In this document: positions 32,564 to 42,215 of the stretch, one piece after another | How the letters are laid out: each line of letters begins with the position of its first letter | Position numbering within the stretch: position 1 is the stretch's first letter | Origin: Paenibacillus silagei | Lineage (GTDB): Bacteria > Bacillota > Bacilli > Paenibacillales > Paenibacillaceae | Assembly: GCF_017874735.1 (NCBI RefSeq) | Contig: NZ_JAGGLV010000014.1 | Coordinates: 62,001 to 126,000 of the forward strand | Length of the DNA: 64,000 nt | Direction: 5' to 3' | Program-made: the position numbers and the translations under genes | Notes under the pieces: model-generated | What the model was told of the DNA's origin: nothing | The model's input: only the letters and a program-made list of their open reading frames with translations | Databases searched by the model: none

Positions 32564-35420
32564 TTGTTATTCCAAGCAGCACGCCGTAAACTCAGTCTGG
32601 TGATTGTAATTGCCCTGCTAATAAGCAGCCTTACGCCACATCTGGTGTTCGGGGAGTCCGCGCAATTGAAAGATATTGCAGGCTCTTATGCTCAGAAGGA
32701 GATTCAATCCTTAACTGAAGCAGGAATCATCTCGGGGTATGAAGATAACACCTTCAAACCGAATAAGGCTATGTCGCGCGCCGAACTGGCGAAAATTATA
32801 GTTCTGTCCTTAGGACTGGAAGTAAGTGGTGATCAGGCCGTTGCATTCAAAGACGTTGCCGCTACCAGCTGGTATCGTGGATGTAGGTGCGTTGGTGAAG
32901 GCAGGCATCACAGAGGGGACATCGGCGAGCACGTTCAGTCCTAATTCGAGTGTAACCCGGGAAGAGCTGGTTGTATTTTTCATCCGGGCCTTTGAATTAG
33001 ATGAAACAGCGAAGAAGCTGCCGCTTGGCAGTAAGCTGTCGGATATGTCTGAGGTGTCTGAATGGGCAAAAGCTCAAGTATCCCTGGCCTTCAACAATGG
33101 GTTCGTTAACGGGGTTCAAGGCAGTGATGGCACGCTGAAATTCAAACCTAAAGAGCGCGCAGAGCGCCAGGCTCTGGCCCGTCTCGCATATGAGTTCAAG
33201 ACGAATAAGGCACTATATGTTGAGAAGTCCAAGCAGCTCCTTGCTGAAGAGACGAACATTGTTAAGACTCCGGTGGTTACTCCGGCTCCCACAGCGACAC
33301 AAGCTATCCGTGATACGTCTGTGAGCGCTCCGGCAGCCCCGGGTCCAGGAACGCCAGCATCGGCAACGCCTGCACCCGCAACACCGGCACCAGTGGAGCC
33401 GACTCCAGCACCAGTGGAGCCAACTCCAGTACCGGCCAATGCTCTCCAGATTGTAGTGAAGGGGGAGAGTACAGATGCTATTTATGCAGAAGAGTCCACT
33501 GAAGTTATTTTCCGTACAACGCTTAATGCGGCAGAGACAGTAACTGCAAGTGTCTATCAGGTAGATGACAGCGGCAAAATGATGTCACAGATCACCCTGC
33601 TGTATGATGATGGTTTAGAAATTCATGGAGACAGCCTTGCGGCTGACGGACTCTATAGCGGCAAAGCAGGATTAACTGAAAATACAGAGGGCTACATAAA
33701 TCTGCAGGCCTTTGTTGGAGAGGTGCCTAGCAGTGCAGTCTTTAAACTGTCTGTACTGAAGCATCTTACAGATGAACAGCTTGCACAAACAGAAATGATT
33801 GAAAATAATACACAGAGTAAGCTTGATCAACTGGCTGCTTCTACAAGTAATTTGCAACAGGCAAAGGAAGAGACAGTGGCTTGGCTTCAAGCCCAGGACG
33901 AAGTAGAGCATGCAGGAATTTCGGGTGAAGGAGGAAGCATCTGGTATTTGCTGGACAACGGGATTCTAGGGGGAATATCCTCGGCCCCTGAGAATACAAA
34001 AGGATTAAACAACACTGTAGAAGAGGCTGCGTCCAATAATGCATTGACGGCGCTCACGCAAGATGTGGAACAAACCGTAGCCACCATAGGAAGCCAGCGG
34101 GTTGCTGTGGTCTCTCCATTCTCCGGCACACTTCCATCTTCGACGGTGTATGACGCTGTATATCAAAGCTTCGAGCAGTCGAATTACCCCTTCCTTGCGG
34201 AGAGAGTAAAGGACAGCGCAGCGGGCGTTAACTTCTTCAAAGGACTTAATCAGTATGGTGTTGTGGTCTTAGATTCCCATGGGGATACGTACTATGATGA
34301 GATTGTGCTCCAGACATTCCATGATAAATACGGTGTTGATTTCAAATATGCGGGGCCGCAAGTCATGTTCCTGACCGGAGAGAAGGCAAACGCAGAGAAC
34401 AACAAGACCTATGAACTGGATTTGAAAAAGGGAAGATTGGCTATCATATCGGGTTATTATGCGATTACGCCTTCGTTCATTACACGGTACAATGATATGC
34501 TTCCCGGCACTATTGTATATAACGGCAGCTGCCGCAGCGCATACAACGATTCCATGTCGGATGCCTTCATCAACAATGGCGCCAGCACTTATTATGGTTA
34601 CACCGATTATGTAAAGCTTGCTTATGATCAGGTCATTGCTCCATCCGTATTCAATGCCTTGAATAATGAGAATATGACAACCGGACAAGCTTTTGAGGCA
34701 GCAGTGGCTGCTCATGGAACCGATGACGGGTTGGCAGCATTCGTTATGAAGGGAAGCAGCATCGGTACGAAGACCGAAGGGATTATCAACGGAACCTTTG
34801 AGAACGGAAAATGGACCGGCTGGAATGGAAACGGAGATGTCCGGGTCATCTCAAAGCTGGGGCCGCTTAAGCCTACAGAGGGTAACTACATGGCGATTAT
34901 CAGTACTGGCCTTGGGTTTGAAAACAATGATAAGGGAGGATATGACTACAATTCCGATAGTTATATCGAGCAGAGCTTCATTGTCCCGGCGGGAGCCACA
35001 ACCTTGTCGTTCGATTACAATTTCATTTCTGAGGAGCCAAAGGAATATGTTGGAACCAAATACAACGATACATTTAGAGCAACAGTAACTTCCAGTGTAT
35101 ACATCAATCCGGCTTCCCTCGTCACCTCACACTTGAATGGCGGACCTACGGTGACGTCCAGTGTCTACGGACAGGAATCTGTGATTGTGGGTAAGGAATC
35201 GATTAATGAGTCCACAGCCTATTGGATTGATGAGAACAAAGTAGACGTTAATTTCTACGGCGGGGATGATACGGCCTACATGACGAATTGGAAGCACGTC
35301 CAATTTGATGTGAGCCAATTTGCCGGCAAGGGCTCCATTGTCCTCCGGTTCCATGTGTGGGATCAAGGTGACAGCGTCTTTGACACGGCAGTATTGATCG
35401 ATAATGTAATATTGAAATAA
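32564..35420 (+). pseudogene. SLH protein with caspase-like (clan CD) domain, frameshifted in second SLH repeat
   Basis: Start is TTG 32564, seven bases after GAGGGGGA, giving a signal peptide ending near VFG-ES. The first frame stops at 32944, but an extra C at 32876 breaks SLH repeat 2: dropping it joins TSWY to VDVGALVKAGITEG and restores the repeat. After three SLH domains come a Pro/Ala/Thr linker (33280-33440), a beta domain, and a caspase-like domain with DSHGD (His codon 34278-34280) and NGSCRS (Cys codon 34530-34532), the His/Cys dyad order of C25 and clostripain-like peptidases. A jelly-roll-like C-terminus follows. Real mutation, phase variation and sequencing error remain possible. 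Confidence 0.75.
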
Positions 35421-35424
35421 CCGT

Positions 35425-35462
35425 AAACGGCTGGATCAGGGGAACCTGACCAGCCGTTTTCT
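35425..35462 (+). terminator. Terminator after SLH caspase-like gene
   Basis: AAACGGCTGGATCAGG (35425-35440) pairs with CCTGACCAGCCGTTT (35445-35459) with one unpaired base, followed by TCT. Confidence 0.85.
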
Positions 35463-35616
35463 AATGGAATGAGCAATCAAGACCACTACATAGCCTTTTG
35501 CAACCTAGAGTTGCAGAATAAATTTAGAATACTCTACTTACGCTCGATTTCGATATCAGCTCCCCTATGCTACTATTGGCTGTGTTGAGTGATAGTAGAG
35601 TGGAGGTGTGGTCACG

Positions 35617-36141
35617 TTGATAGATAATAACAAAGCCGGGCAGAATATATTGAACTTAAGGAAGGGGCTATCCCTGACCCAAGCAGAGCTGTCCAGCTTA
35701 GTGGGCGTAAGCCATCAGGCGGTTTCCAAGTGGGAGCAGGGTGACTGCCTGCCTGATATCGGGGTGTTGCTGAAGCTTGGACAGGTCTTCGGGAAGTCGG
35801 TGGAAGAGCTTCTGTTAGGGGATAGTGTTAACGGCGATTCAGCTTCTGAGAAAAATATAAGCCCTCCCATCGAGCTGCCGGATGAGGTCTGGACGCAAGC
35901 CTTGAATCATATCCAAGGCCGCATCTCACCACCCAGCTTCAACACCTGGTTCAAGGGCACGAAGGGGAAACAGCTGGGGGAGACTTACTGCGTCTACAGT
36001 CCGAGCCGTTTTGCTTCAGAATGGTTATATCACCGTTATTCCTATTTGATTGTACCGATTCTCGAAGATATTACAGGCACATCCAGCCTAAAGGTTGAGT
36101 TCTGCTCTATGGGAGCATGGGACACCAACCGTAAGGGTTAG
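35617..36141 (+). CDS. XRE-type HTH protein fused to DnaA domain I-like module
   Basis: TTG 35617 has GGAGGTG eight to nine bases upstream, while GTG 35608 lies against that site. The 174-residue product has an XRE helix-turn-helix (about residues 5-62: LSLTQAELSSLVGVSHQAVSKW). Its C-terminal domain (about 87-165) matches the N-terminal domain of DnaA: VWTQALNHIQGRISPPSFNTWF, then SRFASEWLYHRYSYLI and ILEDITG. In DnaA this domain mediates self-assembly and contacts with helicase or regulators such as SirA. The protein could be a regulator that uses DnaA-like contacts. No ATPase domain is present. Confidence 0.8.
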   Translation: MIDNNKAGQNILNLRKGLSLTQAELSSLVGVSHQAVSKWEQGDCLPDIGVLLKLGQVFGKSVEELLLGDSVNGDSASEKNISPPIELPDEVWTQALNHIQGRISPPSFNTWFKGTKGKQLGETYCVYSPSRFASEWLYHRYSYLIVPILEDITGTSSLKVEFCSMGAWDTNRKG

Positions 36142-36272
36142 GTTTCTGCCCGGTAGGTTTTGCCGAGCTGATGACCCAGACCAAAATAATGGCGAAAATT
36201 GAAGAGGAGTGGACTCCATTTCAGAGGATCGATATGATTGTCATCCATAATAATTAGGTGCAAGGAATGAAG

Positions 36273-36716
36273 CTACCACTCTATAAAATTCTCTTCAATC
36301 AGCGCAGCGAACGATTCCGCGATCACCTCGTAATCCCCGTTATCATGGTCGATGAGCAGCACGCGGCCCTCGGGGTCAAGCAGGATCGGGTTGCCCGAGC
36401 CGTCCATGGAAAAGACTGCACTTCGTGCAAGCAGCCCGCTCATAGCGGTATCCTTGTAATCCTCGCGGAAGGACAACGTTAACTCGGTCACACTCTCCCG
36501 TCCGATGGAGGAACCGTTGCTGAAGGCGTGTACGGATAGTCCGGCATAGGCGCCGCCAAAGCTTCGGATGAATTGAACATAATCCTGATCCAGCGACAGA
36601 CCCAGTTGCTTCTCTGCCTCAGCGATTTGTTCCTCTGTTGCCGGTGTACCGAGCAGACTCTGATTCCCTTCTTTGGTTAAAAAAAGCTGCAAACGTTCCA
36701 TTAGCGCATCATTCAT
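36273..36716 (-). CDS. SMI1/KNR4 (SUKH) family protein
   Basis: The 147-residue product starts at ATG 36716, after GGAGGAAGGACA. It shows the SUKH pattern: ATEEQIAEAEKQLGLSLDQDYVQFIRSFGGAYAG at the N-terminus, then a beta segment ending in FSMDGSGNPILLDPEGRVLLIDHDNGDYEVIAESFAALIEE. SUKH proteins often act as immunity proteins against secreted toxins; no toxin gene is next to it, so that role is not shown. Confidence 0.85.
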   Translation of the reverse strand: MNDALMERLQLFLTKEGNQSLLGTPATEEQIAEAEKQLGLSLDQDYVQFIRSFGGAYAGLSVHAFSNGSSIGRESVTELTLSFREDYKDTAMSGLLARSAVFSMDGSGNPILLDPEGRVLLIDHDNGDYEVIAESFAALIEENFIEW

Positions 36717-36831
36717 TGTCCTTCCTCCATTTCTAAGAGTATCTATTAATCATAACAAGAGCGGGACTTAGGTCAATAGTGCTCTTTGAATGATCTGAAT
36801 GTGTTGCTGCGAAGGCATATGAGCCGGATAT

Positions 36832-36880
36832 AAAAAAAGCTGTCCCATACGCAGTAAGTCTGCGAAAGGGACAGCTTTTT
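36832..36880. terminator. Bidirectional terminator
   Basis: AAAAAAAGCTGTCCC (36832-36846) pairs with GGGACAGCTTTTT (36868-36880), with a small CGCAG/CTGCG hairpin inside. Strong T runs are present on both strands. Confidence 0.85.
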
Positions 36881-36922
36881 AAATACTTTCAATCCTATTT
36901 AGTTATCGCTGCGCCCATTCAC

Positions 36923-37333
36923 TCACCCAAACGAAGTTTCGACACTCTGCGCGACAATCTCCCTGAGCTCGGCCTTCTGTGCGTTGAACTGCTGCGGGGT
37001 GATGCTGCCGCTGGCGAGTCTGGCTTCGAGCTGCTGGGTCAGCTGCTTGACTTGCAGGTTGATGACCTGGGTCACGTTGCCGCCATTCTCTTCTGCGATG
37101 TTACGCAGGGACTTGCCGTCATACAAGGCGTCGTATAGCTCTTCGTCAGAGGTCGGGTTCAGGTTCAGGGCATCCAGCAGCTCATCGGTATCGGCCACAT
37201 CAGAGGTGGACCATTTGGCGACAGGAAGGGTATGTAAAGCCGGCTTGCCCCAAGCCGTTCCTCCGAACGACATGGCTACGATCATTGTTCCTACAATCAT
37301 TACACGTTTAATATTCATATGCTTTATATTCAT
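36923..37333 (-). CDS. Small secreted protein of unknown function
   Basis: ATG 37333 follows AGAGGATG by six bases. The 136-residue product has a signal peptide (basic start, hydrophobic MIVGTMIVAMSFG, cleavage near AWG-KP). The mature part is helical, with LRNIAEENGGNVTQVINLQV and LARLASGSITPQQF-like segments typical of small exported helical proteins of Bacillales. It is divergent from the OmpR-type two-component system and may be its target or sensor partner. Confidence 0.75.
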   Translation of the reverse strand: MNIKHMNIKRVMIVGTMIVAMSFGGTAWGKPALHTLPVAKWSTSDVADTDELLDALNLNPTSDEELYDALYDGKSLRNIAEENGGNVTQVINLQVKQLTQQLEARLASGSITPQQFNAQKAELREIVAQSVETSFG

Positions 37334-37441
37334 GTGTATCATCCTCTTTTCGTGGTTGGTTATATCGGTCAAGGTTCATCATTTATGGCGTCTAGTGAAC
37401 TTCAGCTAAGTACAGTTTACCCAACAATACTGAAATGAAGC

Positions 37442-37467
37442 TTAAGTCTTCTTAAAGATAACCTAAA
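37442..37467 (+). promoter_or_regulatory. Candidate response-regulator binding repeats
   Basis: TTAAG (37442-37446), TTAAA (37452-37456) and CTAAA (37463-37467) recur with 10-11 base spacing between the divergent secreted-protein and response-regulator genes. OmpR-family regulators bind such direct repeats. The assignment is tentative. Confidence 0.4.
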
Positions 37468-37571
37468 CTTTGCTTGGCTCTGCCGGTTCCTTGCTCCGGC
37501 TTCTTCATCTGCGTTATTCTTGAAGGGCAGTAACAGATCAGAACAAGCGTGAGCGGAAGGATGAACCGTCT

Positions 37572-38264
37572 ATGAAAAAAATACTGGTCGTCGATGACGA
37601 ACCGGCCATTGTAAGTGCGATTGCCTACGCGCTGCGGCGTGAAGGCTATGAGGTCGATACTGCCGGTGACGGGGAGGAAGCGCTGAGCAAGGCGAATACC
37701 TTCCGTCCGAATGTGCTGGTGCTGGATGTAATGATGCCGAAGCTGAGCGGTTATGATGTCTGCCGCAAGCTGGAGGACCGGGATGATATTGGAATCATCC
37801 TGCTGACTGTCAAGAATGATATTGTGGATAAAATTGTCGGTCTGGAGCTGGGTGCAGACGATTATATGACCAAGCCCTTCGAGATCCGCGAGCTGCTGGC
37901 CCGGGTGAAGGCGCTGCTGCGCCGGCTGGAGAAGAATACGGCTGAGGTTCGCAGTGAGCTGATCGAATACGGCCTCTTGCAGGTTCACCCGGACCGGCGC
38001 AGCGCCGAGCTTGGCGGGGAGCCGCTGGAGCTGACCCCGAAGGAATTCGATCTGCTGCATCTGCTGCTCTCGCACCCGCAGCGGGTGTATATGCGCGAGG
38101 AGCTGCTGGAGCAGGTCTGGGACATGGACTATGCCGGGGGAACGCGCACCGTGGATATTCATATCCAGCGGCTGCGCAAAAAGCTGGGCGAGCCCTACCA
38201 GAATATCCTGCAAACCGTCTACGGTGTAGGCTATAAGGCCGTGCCTGCGGGGAGCTACTCATGA
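37572..38264 (+). CDS. OmpR/PhoB-family response regulator
   Basis: The 230-residue product has a receiver domain with acidic pair DDE (8-10), phospho-acceptor Asp52 (LVLDVMMPKLSG) and the conserved Lys in MTKPFE. A C-terminal winged helix follows (ELTPKEFDLLHLLL, then YAGGTRTVDIHIQRLRKKLG). The stop overlaps the kinase start (ATGA). It is divergent from a small secreted protein gene, with possible binding repeats in between. Confidence 0.94.
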   Translation: MKKILVVDDEPAIVSAIAYALRREGYEVDTAGDGEEALSKANTFRPNVLVLDVMMPKLSGYDVCRKLEDRDDIGIILLTVKNDIVDKIVGLELGADDYMTKPFEIRELLARVKALLRRLEKNTAEVRSELIEYGLLQVHPDRRSAELGGEPLELTPKEFDLLHLLLSHPQRVYMREELLEQVWDMDYAGGTRTVDIHIQRLRKKLGEPYQNILQTVYGVGYKAVPAGSYS

Positions 38265-39733
38265 GAATCAGCATCAAGCTGAAGTTCAGCCTGTTCCTGG
38301 CGGCGCTGCTGATTCTGGCCGTCGGCGTGCTGAGCTACTTCGTCCTGCGCGGCGTGGAGCGCAATGAGCTGAGCCAGACGGAGCACAATCTGGCCCAGCA
38401 CGTCAACACGGTCAATCTGCGCGTAAAGCAGACATACTATACCGGTGCGCGCCTTACGCCGCAGGTCTTCATGCAGCAGCGCGGCAAGGCGCTGGCTGCC
38501 GAGCTGGCCGGATTCACCGGCCTGGAGGTGACCCTGTACGACAGCCAGGGCCAGCAGGCGGGCACCTCGGCGCAAGGCGGGCCTGGGCCTGGTCCGGGCA
38601 AGCCGGATCTCAGCACAGCGCTGGACTACGCGCTGAATAACAAGGTCGCCTACCAGAGTGAAGGCGACAAGCTGTTCTACCTGGCCCCGCTGCAGGGGCC
38701 GGAGGGCCAGATGGGCGTGGTGCAGCTGCAATACTCCCTGGAGGGAGCCCGCAGCTTCCAGCAGACGCTGCTGAATCTGTTCCTGACGACAGGCGGCGTG
38801 GTTCTGGTGTTCAGCTTCATCCTCGGGTACCTGTATTTCAACCGTGCGGCTGCCTCCATCGGGCGGCTGAAGAAGGCGGCGGAGGATATCCGCGGTGCCA
38901 ACTATATCACGGCTCCGCCGGTGCGGCGTAAGGATGAGCTGGGGGAGCTGGCCGAGGGCATCTACTTCATGAGCCGGGAGATCGAGCACAGCATTGCCGC
39001 CAAGGATGAAGAACGGCGTAAGCTGGAGCTGGCGGTGGAGAAGCTTCAGGCGCTGGAGCAGCAGCAGAAGCAGTACATCGGGAACATCAGCCATGAATTC
39101 AAGACGCCGCTGACCTCGATTAAGGCGTATGTTGATCTGCTGAATATGTATGACGATGACCCCAAGCTGCTGCATGATGCCAAGCTGAGTATCGCCAAGG
39201 AAACAGAGCGGCTGTACGAGATGGTGGAGAAGGTGCTGCAATTAACGGCGCTGGAGAAGTATGATTTTGAATCCCAGGCAGAGCTGCTGGAGGTTGAGAG
39301 TACGCTGCGCGATATCTGCGGACGGATGAAAGGCAAGGCGGAGCGCTACGGCCTCACAGTCACGCTTGACGCCCAGCCCGCGCATATCTGGATCGATAGA
39401 GAAAGCTTCATGCATATCTTTATCAATCTGCTGGACAATGCGATCAAATATAATGTCCCGCAGGGGAGTGTTCATCTGTACAGTGAGGTCAGGGATCAGC
39501 GGGTATGGATCACCGTGCAGGATTCCGGCATCGGCATTCCGGAGGCGTCGCGGGAGAAGATCTTCGAAGCGTTCTATACGGTCAATCGTGACCGTTCCAG
39601 AGCCTCGGGCGGCACAGGGCTTGGTCTCTCGCTGGTCCGTAATCTGGTGGAGAAGCAGGGCGGAACCATTGCCTTGTTGGAAGGCTCAGGCGAAGGGGCG
39701 GCGTTTGAGCTGTCTTTTCCCCTGGTGACCTGA
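38261..39733 (+). CDS. Sensor histidine kinase with extracellular domain and HAMP
   Basis: The 490-residue kinase has a first membrane helix (about 9-29), an extracellular sensor domain of about 130 residues, a second helix (about 170-192) and a HAMP domain. The HisKA segment carries His278 in ISHEFKTPL. The ATPase domain has N box NLLDNAIKYN and G boxes DSGIGI and GTGLGLS. It is coupled to the upstream response regulator by a four-base overlap. The signal is unknown. Confidence 0.94.
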   Translation: MRISIKLKFSLFLAALLILAVGVLSYFVLRGVERNELSQTEHNLAQHVNTVNLRVKQTYYTGARLTPQVFMQQRGKALAAELAGFTGLEVTLYDSQGQQAGTSAQGGPGPGPGKPDLSTALDYALNNKVAYQSEGDKLFYLAPLQGPEGQMGVVQLQYSLEGARSFQQTLLNLFLTTGGVVLVFSFILGYLYFNRAAASIGRLKKAAEDIRGANYITAPPVRRKDELGELAEGIYFMSREIEHSIAAKDEERRKLELAVEKLQALEQQQKQYIGNISHEFKTPLTSIKAYVDLLNMYDDDPKLLHDAKLSIAKETERLYEMVEKVLQLTALEKYDFESQAELLEVESTLRDICGRMKGKAERYGLTVTLDAQPAHIWIDRESFMHIFINLLDNAIKYNVPQGSVHLYSEVRDQRVWITVQDSGIGIPEASREKIFEAFYTVNRDRSRASGGTGLGLSLVRNLVEKQGGTIALLEGSGEGAAFELSFPLVT

Positions 39734-39833
39734 AAATGGGACGTATGTTTACAACTTGGATACAATCGGTGTGCAATTTGGAAATAAGCATCAGGTATGC
39801 TTGGAGCACCAAGAGCTGGAGGGAAGCCTGAAC

Positions 39834-40955
39834 ATGAATTCGGAGAAGAACAGATTACGGGACAAGGCGTGGAGCATTCTGCTCTGCGGAGCTGTTCTGC
39901 TAACGGTTACTGCCTGTAGTACTGAGAGCACAGATACACGTGAGGTTGTAGAGAAGGCAGGCCGCAAAATTACAGTCCTCGACAATATCAGCGAACCGGT
40001 CTATACAAAGCTAAAGCTTGCGGGCATACAGAAGGTGGAGGGGGTGCGGGGGACGGATTTTGCCGGTGAGGATGTAATGGTAGTGACCAAGGAGAACCGC
40101 AGTCTTCCCTCGCAGATTATTGAAGGACAGGAACGGTATCCGCTGAATCTCTATCTGCATACCCTGTCCACAGGTGAGGAAGCCCCGCTGCAGGTTGGAG
40201 AGCTGAATTACGGCGCGCCGCAGTTGTCTCCGGACAAGACGCATGTCTTCTTCAAGGAGCTGTATGACGTCACAGGGTTCGGCTATATTATGGATCTGTC
40301 CGGGAGCGCACCGGTGAAGGTAAGTGATGCAGAGTTTCGGGTGGAGGAAGGAAAGTGGGCGGATGACGCGCATGTGATTTTTCCTGATATGGAAGGCAAT
40401 ATTCTAAGTGCAGATCTAACCGGCAAGCAGGAGACGATCGTGAAGACGGGCATCCCGTATGTGCATGAGGTGGTTCAGACCGGCAGCCGGATTCTCTATG
40501 TTACAGGTGAAGACAGCCAGCTTAGCGCCTATGACACAGCGACGAAGCAGACCAAGGTGCTGCGAAAGAATGTGATCTGGGCGGTTCCTTCTCCGGACGG
40601 AAGTCAGATGGCGATTGTCGAACGTATCGGACGCGGAGAGATGACTCTGAAGCTCTGTGACAGCGAAGGCAATGAGCAGTCTAAGCTAGCTTCAGGGCAG
40701 CAGATCTTCGGCACCAGCTGGTCGCCGGACGGCAAGCTGCTGGCTTATGCAGTGACGGCGGCCGGTTCAACGGATGACCAGCAGGACCTGTTCATTACCG
40801 AGGTGGAGACCGGAGAGCAGACGCCTGTGCTGAATGATTTTCATCTGGCTGATCCTCTCCACTGGAGTCCGTCCGGCAAGAAGCTGCTGGCTACAGCTAC
40901 GGTACTGAAGGATAATATCTATCAGTTTCTGACCTATGTGGTCAGCCTGTCGTAG
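39834..40955 (+). CDS. Lipoprotein with TolB-like beta-propeller repeats
   Basis: ATG 39834 lies nine bases after GGAGGGA and starts a lipoprotein signal peptide with lipobox VTA-C. The 373-residue product has several PD40/WD40-like blades marked by LSPDKTHVFF, SPDGSQMAIV, SPDGKLLAYA and SPSGKKLLA. Such propellers usually bind proteins or peptides at the membrane surface. It follows the two-component system by 100 bases and may be co-transcribed with it. Confidence 0.8.
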   Translation: MNSEKNRLRDKAWSILLCGAVLLTVTACSTESTDTREVVEKAGRKITVLDNISEPVYTKLKLAGIQKVEGVRGTDFAGEDVMVVTKENRSLPSQIIEGQERYPLNLYLHTLSTGEEAPLQVGELNYGAPQLSPDKTHVFFKELYDVTGFGYIMDLSGSAPVKVSDAEFRVEEGKWADDAHVIFPDMEGNILSADLTGKQETIVKTGIPYVHEVVQTGSRILYVTGEDSQLSAYDTATKQTKVLRKNVIWAVPSPDGSQMAIVERIGRGEMTLKLCDSEGNEQSKLASGQQIFGTSWSPDGKLLAYAVTAAGSTDDQQDLFITEVETGEQTPVLNDFHLADPLHWSPSGKKLLATATVLKDNIYQFLTYVVSLS

Positions 40956-40978
40956 CTCTTTTATGCGCCAAAAGCAAA

Positions 40979-41022
40979 AGGCTGCCCAGGATCAGCCGCA
41001 TGACGGCTACCCGGACAGCCTT
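40979..41022 (-). terminator. Terminator between convergent genes
   Basis: AAGGCTG (40979-40985) pairs with CAGCCTT (41016-41022), with an inner CAGCCG/CGGCT stem. On the minus strand it is followed by TTGCTTTTGG, after the DUF4179 gene. Confidence 0.7.
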
Positions 41023-41063
41023 GCTTGTTATGGGAGGAATAGCGATCGGTCTGACCTAAAGAA

Positions 41064-42215
41064 TTAAGGCTGGAGGGTGATCGTAGTCTCCAGGTTCTTC
41101 AGATACGTCCGTGTGCCCTTGCTCTCGCGTCCCGGCAGGAAGTTACCTATACTGTCATGCTTCTGCCCGACAATGCTGAAGTCATCGTTCTTCACCGTCA
41201 GTGTGTACGGCTTGATCGTGATGGCCTTTGGCGTGGCGGCAAAAGGAGGATACAGCTCATTCAGATGATATTCCGTCTTTGGCTTGCTGTTATAGAATCC
41301 GTATTGATTCGGGTCAATCGAATTGCCCTGGTCATCTACAAGCTCATAGTACATCATGCTGGCATGATAGTCGTCGGTCTGCTCTGCGGATTGCGGAACC
41401 TCACCCTGGCTGCTCAGAACCAGGCGGGTGGATACCGGGGTGACCTTCAATTGCTCCACCGTGTAGCTGAAGGAGCCTTCGGTTTTGGTGATATTCGGAG
41501 TAAGCACCTGGGCGTTATCCATGATTTTGACCGGGGCCGAGAATTCAAAGATTTCATTCACCTGCTTGACCTTGGCCTGAATTGTCAGCGTGAAGGCATC
41601 CGGCAGATTCAGATCACCTGACAGCTCTCCGAGATAGGCATTATCCTGATAAGGAATATCACCGAATCCTCCCGAAGTGAACTTAATCTTCTGCCCGTCA
41701 GCCAAGACGACCGGCGGCTCAATCAACTGCCCCATAGAAGCTTCGCCGGACAGATCCAGCCCACCCTCATGCTCCAGTTGGAAGCTCAGCCGCGTTCCGT
41801 CATAGAGCAGATCGGTCAGCTTCAGGGTAACCCCGTCATGGGTAACGCTCAGTCCGGGCTGGGATAAGATCCCCTGACTCATGGCCAGCTCCACCGACTG
41901 CGGGCTGGTTCCCTGATACAGGATGCCGATCCCCGGAATTCTCTTCAGTGTATCCGCCATCACGGGCGATACGAAGCCTGCGCCCAGAATGCCTGCACCC
42001 AGCACTCCGGCGACCGCTGCGGCAACGGCGGTTTTTTTGAGCATCCCCGGCGTGTTGTTAGCAGCTCTTATTCTATGGACTCTACTCATTTCATTCTCTC
42101 CAATCTTGTTCATAATGATCTTGCTTAACTCCAGGTCCGGCTTAATGGACTCCCGGATATTCTGTTCTATGGCATCCATCTCAGGATGTCTTGTTCGCCC
42201 CTGATATTGCTCCAT
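41064..42215 (-). CDS. DUF4179-type membrane protein, likely anti-sigma partner
   Basis: The 383-residue product has a cytoplasmic N-terminus (about 1-58), one membrane helix (about 60-85, Ala/Gly/Val-rich) and a large extracellular part beginning with the DUF4179 signature MADTLKRIPGIGILYQG. A C-terminal beta domain of DUF5643 type follows. It overlaps the ECF sigma gene by 35 bases, the usual arrangement for a membrane anti-sigma factor that holds sigma until a signal is sensed outside. Confidence 0.88.
   Translation of the reverse strand: MEQYQGRTRHPEMDAIEQNIRESIKPDLELSKIIMNKIGENEMSRVHRIRAANNTPGMLKKTAVAAAVAGVLGAGILGAGFVSPVMADTLKRIPGIGILYQGTSPQSVELAMSQGILSQPGLSVTHDGVTLKLTDLLYDGTRLSFQLEHEGGLDLSGEASMGQLIEPPVVLADGQKIKFTSGGFGDIPYQDNAYLGELSGDLNLPDAFTLTIQAKVKQVNEIFEFSAPVKIMDNAQVLTPNITKTEGSFSYTVEQLKVTPVSTRLVLSSQGEVPQSAEQTDDYHASMMYYELVDDQGNSIDPNQYGFYNSKPKTEYHLNELYPPFAATPKAITIKPYTLTVKNDDFSIVGQKHDSIGNFLPGRESKGTRTYLKNLETTITLQP

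Noticed and set aside
36160..36258. Open stretch after the XRE-DnaA gene coding AKIEEEWTPFQRIDMIVIHNN
   Set aside because: It lacks a ribosome site and a recognisable domain. It may be a gene remnant, but too little is left to call.
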